Shown piece by piece: positions 52,337-60,200 of a DNA stretch of 64,000 nucleotides. Made by a program: the position numbers and the translations under genes. Every line of letters starts with the position of its first letter. Position 1 is the stretch's first letter. Source of the stretch: Verrucomicrobiota bacterium (GTDB taxonomy: Bacteria; Verrucomicrobiota; Verrucomicrobiia; JABWAM01); assembly GCA_023269615.1 (NCBI GenBank), contig JAHFSY010000010.1:1-64000 (forward strand), given 5' to 3'. The notes under the pieces are model-generated. The model made no database searches and was not told the DNA's origin. It saw only the letters and a list, made by a program, of their open reading frames with translations.

Positions 52337-53719
52337 CTACCTCGCTCCTCTCATGATCGCGCCAATGCTGCGAAGGACAATCTGCATGTCCAATCCCACC
52401 GAGGCATACTTGATGTAGTAAAAGTCGAACTTCAGCTTTTTGGCCGCATCCTCCACGCTATCCCCATAGGGGTAATTGATCTGCGCCCACCCCGTGATGC
52501 CGGGCTTCACCAGATGGCGCTGGATGTAAAATGGGATTTCCTTGGCAAGCATTTCCAAAAACTCAGGCCTCTCCGGCCTCGGCCCGATCAATGACATCTC
52601 GCCGCGAAGAATGTTCCAAAACTGGGGAACCTCATCCAGGCGTGTCTTCCTCAGAAAACGTCCAACCACCGTCACGCGTTGGTCCCCTTGGGAAGCCCAT
52701 TGGGGCCCCGAGGCTTCGGCGTCCATCCGCATCGAACGCAATTTCCACATCCGGTACGGCTTGTTCAACAGGCCTGCACGGATCTGTGAGTAAAAAATCG
52801 GGCCGCGGCTCTCCAGCTTGATCGCGATCGCAGCCAGCAACAAAAATGGACATGCAAGCAACAGGCCGAAAATTGCCGCAAGCAGGTCCCCTACGCCCTT
52901 CAGTCGCCAGTACAACGGGTGAACCAGGTCGAGGTTTGAATGCAGGAACCAGTCCGCACGAATCGTATCAACCGGAACTTCAAAAAATCTTCCCTCCATG
53001 AAGCTGTCGTAGTTGGTCACCTGCACCCCCAGGTTCAAGCACGCCATCAGCTCATCCATGGACGTCCGCGCCAGCCCGCTCGGAACGCAGGTGACAATCT
53101 CATCAACCCTGAGCTGGGCCACTTGCTGGGCCAGTGAGGCCTTGACGTCGAACACCGGAACGTCCTGCACGCGCCCGCCTTCGCCACGCTCGGTGTGGTC
53201 CACGAAAGCGACCACTTCAAAAGGAAGCTTCGAGTTCCTTACCATCTCCGCCACATGACATCCGGTTCTGCCGGCTCCGATGAGCAGCAGCCGCCATTTT
53301 TCCTGTCCTGATTGACGCCAGACCATATACCTCGCCAATGCCATGAGCAGGGGGCAGTACGTGACCACCTGCACCAGAATCAGGCGGCCCACCCGCTCAT
53401 AAAATACGCCAAAGATCATGGCTGCGAAAAGGGTCATGGCCAGCCAGGAGGCACCGACGCAGCGGACGATCATGGGTGCCAGATGTCGTGGCATCAGCGG
53501 GTTCTGCAACTCGAAGATGTGCGCCGCGATTGCCAGCGTGATGGCGAACAACCAGACGGCCTGCCACAGATGCACATGGTAGAGCACTTCACCCTCCGCG
53601 TTAAGGTTCAGCCGGTAGGAGGGCGAAATCATGAAGGAGAGAAACATCGCACCGCCGGCCAACAGGCCGTCAATCACGAACCATGCCGTACTGTCCAAAA
53701 TAAGTGTTTTACGTCGCAT
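52337..53719 (-). CDS. WcaJ-type polyprenyl-phosphate glycosyl-1-phosphate transferase
   Basis: A 460-residue membrane protein. Four to five N-terminal helices and a nucleotide-fold central region (LLLIGAGRTGCHVAEMV, VVAFVDHTERG) precede the bacterial sugar transferase domain at about 270-455: VGDLLAAIFGLLLACPFLLLAA, FYSQIRAGLLNKPYRMWKLRSM, RKTRLDEVPQFWNILRGEMSLIGPRP with the catalytic aspartate, and KPGITGWAQINYPYG. It adds the first sugar to undecaprenyl phosphate for exopolysaccharide or O-antigen. It is the second initiating enzyme of this region; the WecA type is at 34242. It follows a GT4 gene with repeat copy 4 between them. Confidence 0.93.
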   Translation of the reverse strand: MRRKTLILDSTAWFVIDGLLAGGAMFLSFMISPSYRLNLNAEGEVLYHVHLWQAVWLFAITLAIAAHIFELQNPLMPRHLAPMIVRCVGASWLAMTLFAAMIFGVFYERVGRLILVQVVTYCPLLMALARYMVWRQSGQEKWRLLLIGAGRTGCHVAEMVRNSKLPFEVVAFVDHTERGEGGRVQDVPVFDVKASLAQQVAQLRVDEIVTCVPSGLARTSMDELMACLNLGVQVTNYDSFMEGRFFEVPVDTIRADWFLHSNLDLVHPLYWRLKGVGDLLAAIFGLLLACPFLLLAAIAIKLESRGPIFYSQIRAGLLNKPYRMWKLRSMRMDAEASGPQWASQGDQRVTVVGRFLRKTRLDEVPQFWNILRGEMSLIGPRPERPEFLEMLAKEIPFYIQRHLVKPGITGWAQINYPYGDSVEDAAKKLKFDFYYIKYASVGLDMQIVLRSIGAIMRGAR

Positions 53720-53755
53720 GTCGTTAATTCAATTCGCTGCGGGACGAGCAGGATC

Positions 53756-53944
53756 GGAGAGTCTCGCGCAAAGACGCAAAGGCGCAAAGGTCTGAAAGCT
53801 GATCCCACTGCAGTTTCCGAAGAGCATCAAAGCGTGCCATTTCGGTGGAAAGCGACGCTTTCCACCGAAATGGCACGCTTGGGATCGTGGCGCTGTCATA
53901 TCTGCAGAAACTTTGCGCCTTTGCGCCTTTGCGCGAAACTCTCC
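53756..53944 (-). repeat. Palindromic element family A, copy 4
   Basis: Tandem GCGCAAAG-type units at both ends. The central hairpin at 53830-53880 is a perfect 25-base stem with one unpaired base; its core is TTCGGTGG against CCACCGAA. It lies between the GT4 stop (52 bases away) and the WcaJ-type start (36 bases away), in the same orientation as the other copies. A short AT-rich block with CCGTGTCAATCTGTG lies at its right side. Confidence 0.85.
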
Positions 53945-53996
53945 GAAAATCCGTGTCAATCTGTGTTTCATCTGTGGTTCAATCTTCCTTGTCTCA

Positions 53997-55172
53997 TTAT
54001 CTTGTGATCATCGCTTGCTCGTACACCATTTCCAAGCGCTTCGCAGACTCTTTCCAAGTGAAATCTTTTTCAACCATTTCACGGGCGCTTCCCGCCAAAC
54101 GTTCCTGCAAGGCTTCATCTCGAAGCAGCCTGATCACTTGACGGCTGAACTCCTCCGCTGTCTCCGCGATCAACAAGTGCTTCTCATTCTCAACCGCCGC
54201 TCCGCCCAGGGCTCTCGATGTGGCGACCACGGGGGTTCCCAAAGCCATCGCCTCCAGAATCTTGAGTTGCATGCCGCTGCCCGCGCGCGTGGGTGAAACG
54301 GCGACCGACGCATCCTGAATGTGCGAGCGCAAATCAGGCACAGCACCGGTTACAACCACCCCGGGAATATTCCCAAACTCAGAAACTCGACCCGTCGGAT
54401 TGGCTCCTGCAATCAACAATCGCGAGCGTGGAAATTGAACGCGCACCAACGGGAACACCTCCTCCGCGAAGAAAACAGCCGCATCCACGTTGGGAAAATA
54501 ATCCATGTTTCCGCTGAAAATAATGTCCTGGTTGCCCCGGCGCGTTCCCCGAAATCGATAATCCTCGATAGCCACACCATTTGGCACGACGTGAATCGTC
54601 GCATGATCGCCAAGCGCTTTCTTGTCAACGGGTGAATTCACCATCTGCATGCTCGTTTTCTTGATGAGACACTGTTCATAACACGCCATTCGCCTGCCCT
54701 CCATGTCAAAGAGCCATGTCTTGGGCCACACCTCCCGCTCCGCCCTGCGAAACATGTTGAGGGAAAGCGCGTCCACAAAGTCAATCACTGAGGGAACACG
54801 CCCCAGGAAATCAAGCGTGGGGCCCATCCGTGCAAGTTGGACATGAGCAAGATCAAAGCGATCTGTTTGGACTGCATTTTCCACTGCTTCCGCAAAGTTC
54901 CGTGGACAAAAATAAAGCACCTGCAACGGCAACGATGCGACCTTGCGCTGAAAGATGCTTTTCACACCATCGGCGGAGCTCACCGCCACAGGGATGAACC
55001 GATCACACAACTCCCGCATTTTGTCCACGTCCACGGTGGCCGACGCATCACATGAAGCAATCAGCGTGATCTCATGATGTTGCCGCAATTGCTTCAACAG
55101 ATGATACGCCCGATGCGCATCCCCCTGCCGTTGGGCATGAGGAAACCGCGAAGCAATAAACAACAAACGCAT
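53997..55172 (-). CDS. Family 4 glycosyltransferase, PEP-CTERM-type (TIGR03087-like)
   Basis: A 391-residue GT-B protein. It begins LFIASRFPHAQRQGDAHRAYHLLKQL. The second half has PNGVAIEDYRF, IIFSGNMDYFPNVDAAVFFAEEVFP, VVVTGAVPDLRSHIQDASVAVSPTRAGSGMQLKILEAMALGTPVVATS and ENEKHLLIAETAEEF. This matches sugar transferases of the kind often found with exosortase or WcaJ-type systems. It lies upstream of the WcaJ-type gene. The long AT-rich repeat block at 55.2-55.5 kb separates it from the next GT4 gene. Confidence 0.87.
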   Translation of the reverse strand: MRLLFIASRFPHAQRQGDAHRAYHLLKQLRQHHEITLIASCDASATVDVDKMRELCDRFIPVAVSSADGVKSIFQRKVASLPLQVLYFCPRNFAEAVENAVQTDRFDLAHVQLARMGPTLDFLGRVPSVIDFVDALSLNMFRRAEREVWPKTWLFDMEGRRMACYEQCLIKKTSMQMVNSPVDKKALGDHATIHVVPNGVAIEDYRFRGTRRGNQDIIFSGNMDYFPNVDAAVFFAEEVFPLVRVQFPRSRLLIAGANPTGRVSEFGNIPGVVVTGAVPDLRSHIQDASVAVSPTRAGSGMQLKILEAMALGTPVVATSRALGGAAVENEKHLLIAETAEEFSRQVIRLLRDEALQERLAGSAREMVEKDFTWKESAKRLEMVYEQAMITR

Positions 55173-55231
55173 TTTATTCAGAGACTTTGGCCACGGATGA
55201 ACACGGATAAAACACGGATTGGATCGCCTGA

Positions 55232-55453
55232 TTTTTTGACAGGATTAACATGATCCACAGGATTTCGGCATGGGATTCACAGGATTTTTCACGCATCAAT
55301 TGCTGCGTGAAAAAGCTCGCCCTTCCAAACATTCCTCGAACATGTCCGTCTTTTCGCGCAGCAACGCTGCGCAAAAAGACAATCCTGTTGATCCCAACGC
55401 TGAAATCCGTCCGCTTCCGAAAATCCCGTTCATCCTGTAAATCCTGTCAAAAA
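55232..55453. repeat. Long inverted repeat family B, copy 2
   Basis: TTTTGACAGGATTAACA near the left end is matched by TGTAAATCCTGTCAAAA at the right end with one difference. Two inner hairpins are seen: TTTTTCACGCA/TGCGTGAAAAA at 55285-55314, and GTCTTTTCGCGCAGC with GCTGCGCAAAAAGAC at 55348-55380, one mismatch. The left hairpin resembles the palindrome of copy 1. Just outside, at 55194-55219, is a direct repeat of CACGGAT units. It fills most of the gap between two GT4 genes. Confidence 0.72.
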
Positions 55454-55476
55454 TTCCGAGTCCGTCCTCCATCTTC

Positions 55477-56637
55477 CTACCGCAGCACACTTTCATAGAC
55501 CTTCAGTGTCTCGATTGCCGCCTGACGCCATGAGAACTTCTTTACCTGGGCATGGCCCTTGGCAATGAGATCCTGTCGCTGCACCGCATCAGATGCCAGG
55601 TGCTGCATGGCGCCGGCAATCTCGTCAACATCCAGCGGATTGACCATCAGTGCCGCATCAGCGGCCACCTCCGGAAGCGAGCCGGTCGGTGACGTGATCA
55701 CCGGGGTTCCACACGCCATCGCCTCCAGCACGGGCAACCCAAAACCCTCATAAAGCGAAGGATAAACCAACATCTCAGCCGCATTATAGAGAGCCACCAG
55801 ATCTTCCTCCGACACAAACCCGGCCATTATCACCTCATCCGCAACACCAAGTGCCTGGGCCAATTTCCGAAACGGAACCTGTCCCGACGGGGTCAGTCCC
55901 ACCAGGACCAGCTGATACTTGCCAATCTCCTTCTGACGGAAGCGCGAATAGGCCTCGATGATTCGCCCCGTATTTTTGCGAGGATCCACGGCCGCCAGCG
56001 CCAGGAGAAAAGGGCGATCCAATCCATATCGCATTCTCACACTGCTGAGAAGCGACGCCTCACTGATTTCACCGCAGGCAGCGTTGGCCGCGCCGTAAAT
56101 GACTCGCACCTTGTCCATCGGCAAGCCCAGATGCGTTTCAATATCCCTGCCCGAATGCTGCGAGTCCGTAATGACCGCCGCCGCCCGTCGTGCGGCAGGC
56201 GGCACAACGCAGCGACGGTACTGCCGGCCAAGCCGCTGGTAGAGCGACGGAGATGCAGGCAGAACACTGCCCGGCAGCAGGTACATCACATCATGGATGG
56301 TCAACACCAGTTTGACGCGACTCGGCAGCCGCAACGGCGCCGTGTTGGCAGGGCAATGCAGCACGTCCACACCATCACGCGCCACAGCCAGCGGAAGGCT
56401 GATCTGTTCCCACACCGGATAAAGCTTGGGGGCAAGCACTACGACGGAAAAACGGGAATCCCTGGGGACAAATCGGGCCGCCTGCGGATCATCAACATAA
56501 AGGAGCAGCGAAAACTCATGCGAAAGCTCAGCCATGGAAAACAGCAAATTGTAAATAAATGTGCCCATCCCACGACGATAGACCACCAGGCGGGCATCCA
56601 TGGCAACGACCAGGGAACGCATGTCCTCGCCAGACAT
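55477..56637 (-). CDS. Family 4 glycosyltransferase
   Basis: A 386-residue GT-B protein. [26 protein letters not shown] opens the N-terminal domain. [74 protein letters not shown] and [16 protein letters not shown] give the donor site with EX7E. It resembles mannosyltransferases of O-antigen synthesis. The start at 56637 follows a GAGG site by 5 bases; another ATG at 56622 is possible. The upstream Wzy-like gene ends 11 bases before it, so the two are probably co-transcribed. Confidence 0.87.
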   Translation of the reverse strand: MSGEDMRSLVVAMDARLVVYRRGMGTFIYNLLFSMAELSHEFSLLLYVDDPQAARFVPRDSRFSVVVLAPKLYPVWEQISLPLAVARDGVDVLHCPANTAPLRLPSRVKLVLTIHDVMYLLPGSVLPASPSLYQRLGRQYRRCVVPPAARRAAAVITDSQHSGRDIETHLGLPMDKVRVIYGAANAACGEISEASLLSSVRMRYGLDRPFLLALAAVDPRKNTGRIIEAYSRFRQKEIGKYQLVLVGLTPSGQVPFRKLAQALGVADEVIMAGFVSEEDLVALYNAAEMLVYPSLYEGFGLPVLEAMACGTPVITSPTGSLPEVAADAALMVNPLDVDEIAGAMQHLASDAVQRQDLIAKGHAQVKKFSWRQAAIETLKVYESVLR

Positions 56638-56648
56638 TGCGCCCTCGT

Positions 56649-57956
56649 TCACGATGATTGTGTCCCCGAATATTGCCGCATGGGTGTGTTTGAGGACCGA
56701 GGCGACGGCCATTTTGAAACAAACAGGTAGAGAACAATCGCAACCATAAGATTAAACATCGCATTTGAAAGACTGTCTCTAAGCAATGAAATATAGCATG
56801 CAAATACAATGATGAAAATGCCAAACCACTGAAGATGCTGGTAAATGAGGATGCCATCGACGCGTCCGGACAAGACTCCAAATATAATGGTGCATACGCA
56901 AACGCCACATATTCCAAAATTTAAATAAAGATCCCCCATATATGTTGGAGCCACGACAAATCCAGCGTTGAACTGGTCAGGATAAAGCACGGACATATAA
57001 TAACCAGCTGAGTTCTGCACCTTGTCAGGATATAAGCCCCGTGGTATGACCTTCAGTACAAATGGCAGAAACAGCGTATTCCCATGCTGATATCCAAGCT
57101 TGTCCATGTTCTCTTTTATATCACGATACGCAGTCCACGGCGCAAGTTCACTTGTGAAGAGCGAATTCACGCGGGCAGTTCCTCCAAGCCGTTGGTCCCT
57201 GACAAGACCCACGTACACAAAAAAAAGCAACGCGAGCCCCATCAGGGCGATAAACTTCAGAGTAAAAACATTTTTTATGAGCTGTGTGCGGATGGCGAGA
57301 TAAGTAATTGAACCATAAAACAGCCCTGCCCTGCTGAATTGAAGGATTGGAAACACAATCAACCAGATGGCACACAGGCGAAGCACGGTGCGCTTTTTAA
57401 GATTATGACGGACAGGATCCACCGACACACCGCGCTGGGCGTTGACGCGCTCGACAAACGTAGCCAGGCACACGATGGTGATCGTTGATACGACAAAGTT
57501 TAAGATTTGGTCCAAGGCCCCTCTTGCATTTAGTTTTCCGTAATCCTGAATGGTTGCCACCAGCTTCAGGCCAGAATAGTATTCAACCATCCCATATGAA
57601 ACAATGTCGCGTATGATAAGGACGCCAGTTGCACAAAACAGCGTCAACAACACTGGTTGCCAGATGCCATCCCTGCCAGCCGCTTCAGGCCTCGATATCG
57701 CAAGTGATTGAATGCTGCGTCGAGCCCATCGCATGCCAATGGAATATCCCCCCATAAACAGAAGGAGAACGAGAATAAATTCGAGTGACCATTGATATAT
57801 TTCATTCTGATCCGCGAAAAATACCAATGGCGCGAGATTATAGATGGCAAATGTATATGCAATAAACATATTTCGCAGCAAGAATGGCATCCTTACATTA
57901 ATGAACGGCAGGCATATCAAGAACGCCCCCGCGATCATAAAATACTGCGCTTCCAT
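56649..57956 (-). CDS. Wzy-like O-antigen/polysaccharide polymerase
   Basis: A 435-residue protein with about eleven hydrophobic helices and a periplasmic loop at about 290-345 (GTARVNSLFTSELAPWTAYRDIKENMDKLGYQHGN, then VIPRGLYPDKVQNSAGYY). This fits oligosaccharide repeat-unit polymerases of the OantPolyM type. The true start is the ATG at 57956, which overlaps the GT2 stop by one base (TGATG). Longer frames extend into that gene. Sequence conservation in this family is low, so the call rests mainly on topology and neighbours. It would join repeat units in the periplasm. Confidence 0.75.
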   Translation of the reverse strand: MEAQYFMIAGAFLICLPFINVRMPFLLRNMFIAYTFAIYNLAPLVFFADQNEIYQWSLEFILVLLLFMGGYSIGMRWARRSIQSLAISRPEAAGRDGIWQPVLLTLFCATGVLIIRDIVSYGMVEYYSGLKLVATIQDYGKLNARGALDQILNFVVSTITIVCLATFVERVNAQRGVSVDPVRHNLKKRTVLRLCAIWLIVFPILQFSRAGLFYGSITYLAIRTQLIKNVFTLKFIALMGLALLFFVYVGLVRDQRLGGTARVNSLFTSELAPWTAYRDIKENMDKLGYQHGNTLFLPFVLKVIPRGLYPDKVQNSAGYYMSVLYPDQFNAGFVVAPTYMGDLYLNFGICGVCVCTIIFGVLSGRVDGILIYQHLQWFGIFIIVFACYISLLRDSLSNAMFNLMVAIVLYLFVSKWPSPRSSNTPMRQYSGTQSS

Positions 57957-58933
57957 CAGTTGTGCACAATCGGACTCAGATCGCGGCCCACACTCGTTGC
58001 TTTGCCTGTAAACCTGGCCATGCTGCCGGTACCAAACCTGCCCTTTAGAAAATCCACAACCCCCATGGCAATTGCATGAAAAGCACCCGGGCGACATCCA
58101 CAAACGATCCAGGTCCGGAATAAAATGGCACAAAACGCCGGCAAAAACAGGATCCAGCCAATTCCACCTCCACGCTTGCTCATGAATAACAATCTGTTTC
58201 GAACACCCAGATATGTTGTCAATGCAGAATATGACCGCCCATCCGAAGATGAGGTGGCCGCCTTATGCCACACCCTGGCCTGTGGAACATAAAGCAGCTT
58301 GCAACCAGAATCCTTCGCCCTGAGACAATAGTCAATATCCTCAAAATATGCAAAATATTCTGGATCCAATAACCCGATGCGTTCAACGAGTGTTCGACGC
58401 AGCAGCATGGCGCAGCCGCTGATAAAACCCACCTCCTCAGCCTTGTCGTATTGACCAGAATCAATATCACCGAATCCACGATGTCCAGCTTCAATGCGCC
58501 GGCCGTATATCCAGCTGCGCTTCGGGCCGGCAAACCATATCCTGTCGGGATGTTGATAAGACAGCACCTTTGGCCCAAATATATCCACCGATGAATGTCT
58601 CGCGGCAAATGGCATAAGCTCGTCCAGGAAATTGACATCCACTATGGTGTCATTGTTGAGCAACAAGATAAACTCCACCCCACGTTCCATCGCTTTCTGA
58701 ATGCCAATGTTGTTGCCTCCTGCAAAACCATGATTGATTTTATTTTCAACCAGCTCGACATCAGGATATTCCTGCCTGATGCTTTTCGGTGACCCATCCG
58801 TGGATGCATTATCCACGACGATCACATGCACGGAAGCATGGTTTGCCTTTCGCAGGGACGCCAGGCACTCGAGCGTGTCATGGCACCCATTCCAATTTAG
58901 AATGACGATGCAAACAGAGTTAAGATTCGACAT
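57956..58933 (-). CDS. Family 2 glycosyltransferase, rhamnosyltransferase-like
   Basis: A 325-residue GT-A protein. VCIVILNWNGCHDTLECLASL, VIVVDNASTDGSPKSI, GFAGGNNIGIQKAMERG and LLLNNDTIVDVNFLDELM give the N-terminal donor site; the later FGPKVLS and GFISGCAMLLRRTLVERIGLLDPEYFAYFEDIDYCLRA give the acceptor half. This set is common to dTDP-rhamnose transferases such as WbbL. C-terminal hydrophobic stretches suggest membrane association. It is the first gene after a 76-base gap from the next GT4 gene and overlaps the Wzy-like gene by one base. Confidence 0.9.
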   Translation of the reverse strand: MSNLNSVCIVILNWNGCHDTLECLASLRKANHASVHVIVVDNASTDGSPKSIRQEYPDVELVENKINHGFAGGNNIGIQKAMERGVEFILLLNNDTIVDVNFLDELMPFAARHSSVDIFGPKVLSYQHPDRIWFAGPKRSWIYGRRIEAGHRGFGDIDSGQYDKAEEVGFISGCAMLLRRTLVERIGLLDPEYFAYFEDIDYCLRAKDSGCKLLYVPQARVWHKAATSSSDGRSYSALTTYLGVRNRLLFMSKRGGGIGWILFLPAFCAILFRTWIVCGCRPGAFHAIAMGVVDFLKGRFGTGSMARFTGKATSVGRDLSPIVHN

Positions 58934-59009
58934 TCAAATGAACTTCATTTATCGGGTCGCATTCAATGGCCGATAAGGTCACAACCCCATCGCCGCATTT
59001 GAGTAACAA

Positions 59010-60200
59010 CTACTGTTTGATCTTGTCAGCAAGGACCTGCTCCATGAGTTTTTCCAGCTTTGCTGCACTTTTTTCCCAGCTGAAATTTCTGACAACATAC
59101 TGCCGCCCCTGTCTCGAAAACATCTCCCACTTGGCTGCGTTTAACAAATCCACAACCCGATCCGCAAACAAGGCTGGATCATCAACCACCTGCAGATGCT
59201 CGCCGGAAGTCGCGGCAACACCGTGATTGCCCGCAGAGGTGGTGACCACCGGTGTGCCACAGGCCATCGCCTCCAACACCTTGGTTTGCGTCCCAATTTT
59301 AAGCCGAACAGGGCAAACACTGACCATGGCACGGCGCAAATAAGGACAAATGTCGGGAACAAAACCGGTGATTCTGATTTTCGGATTTTGACCCCACTTT
59401 CTCACGCTCTTTGCAGGCCTGTCGCCTACCAGCCATAGACTGGCGTCAGGTACATGCTGGCAAATTCGCGGGAAAATGTCGCGGCAAAAGAAGTCAACAC
59501 CATCAACATTTGGAGGATGGAACATGTTTCCGGTGATTACGATCATCCCCTTCTCGCGCAGGACATTTTCGGAGGGGCAGAAGGCCTCAGTGTCAACACC
59601 ATGAGGAATCCAATCCAGTTTTGCATGACCAAGAAGACTTCGATGTTCCGCGGCATCGGCTTCGGCAGTCAGGAGTACGCGATCAAATTGCTTGGCATGA
59701 CTCATTTCATATCGCTTCATGCGTGTCATATTGATGCGTTGCCAGGCCCGTCCATACCATGGACACGACGGGAGTGAGCGCTGTAAATGCAGGGTTTGCA
59801 GGTCCTCCAGACAGGCAAAAGTCACCCCGGCATACCCTGCCGGGCGAAATTGAAGCATGTGAGTCAATTGAAAGAGAGCCACGTCATAGACATTGCCCTC
59901 AAGCGCCCTCCGGACCTTGTTGAGCATTTCAACTGATTGATAGTAGGAAACAAGCGGCGGCAGATTTGAAAGGCTGCCCAGACTCTTGCCAAGGCGCGAC
60001 TTCCAGCGTGGCAGGCAGACCGTTTCGATGCGCTGGCACCACCTTGTCAGATCTCCCAACTCCGGAGCACGTTCCCTGGCAAACGAAAACAAATCGATGG
60101 AATGGCGTTGGGCGAGGTGCTTGATCCAATGATGGGCCATCAATGTGCTGCCAGTGCGCGGTGGATGGGGAAGGATGGGGGTTGCAAGCAGCAGCTTCAT
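59010..60200 (-). CDS. Family 4 glycosyltransferase, PEP-CTERM-type (TIGR03087-like)
   Basis: A 396-residue GT-B protein similar in pattern to the one at 53997: LLATPILPHPPRTGSTLMAHHWIKHLAQ at the start, [95 protein letters not shown]. The two are probably paralogues. It overlaps the double methyltransferase gene by 4 bases. The C-terminal lysine-rich end may touch the membrane. Confidence 0.87.
   Translation of the reverse strand: MKLLLATPILPHPPRTGSTLMAHHWIKHLAQRHSIDLFSFARERAPELGDLTRWCQRIETVCLPRWKSRLGKSLGSLSNLPPLVSYYQSVEMLNKVRRALEGNVYDVALFQLTHMLQFRPAGYAGVTFACLEDLQTLHLQRSLPSCPWYGRAWQRINMTRMKRYEMSHAKQFDRVLLTAEADAAEHRSLLGHAKLDWIPHGVDTEAFCPSENVLREKGMIVITGNMFHPPNVDGVDFFCRDIFPRICQHVPDASLWLVGDRPAKSVRKWGQNPKIRITGFVPDICPYLRRAMVSVCPVRLKIGTQTKVLEAMACGTPVVTTSAGNHGVAATSGEHLQVVDDPALFADRVVDLLNAAKWEMFSRQGRQYVVRNFSWEKSAAKLEKLMEQVLADKIKQ

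Noticed and set aside
55232..55453. Possible CRISPR array
   Set aside because: The repeated TTTTGACAGG and CACGCAGC units are inverted and uneven in spacing. There are no regular spacers and no cas genes.
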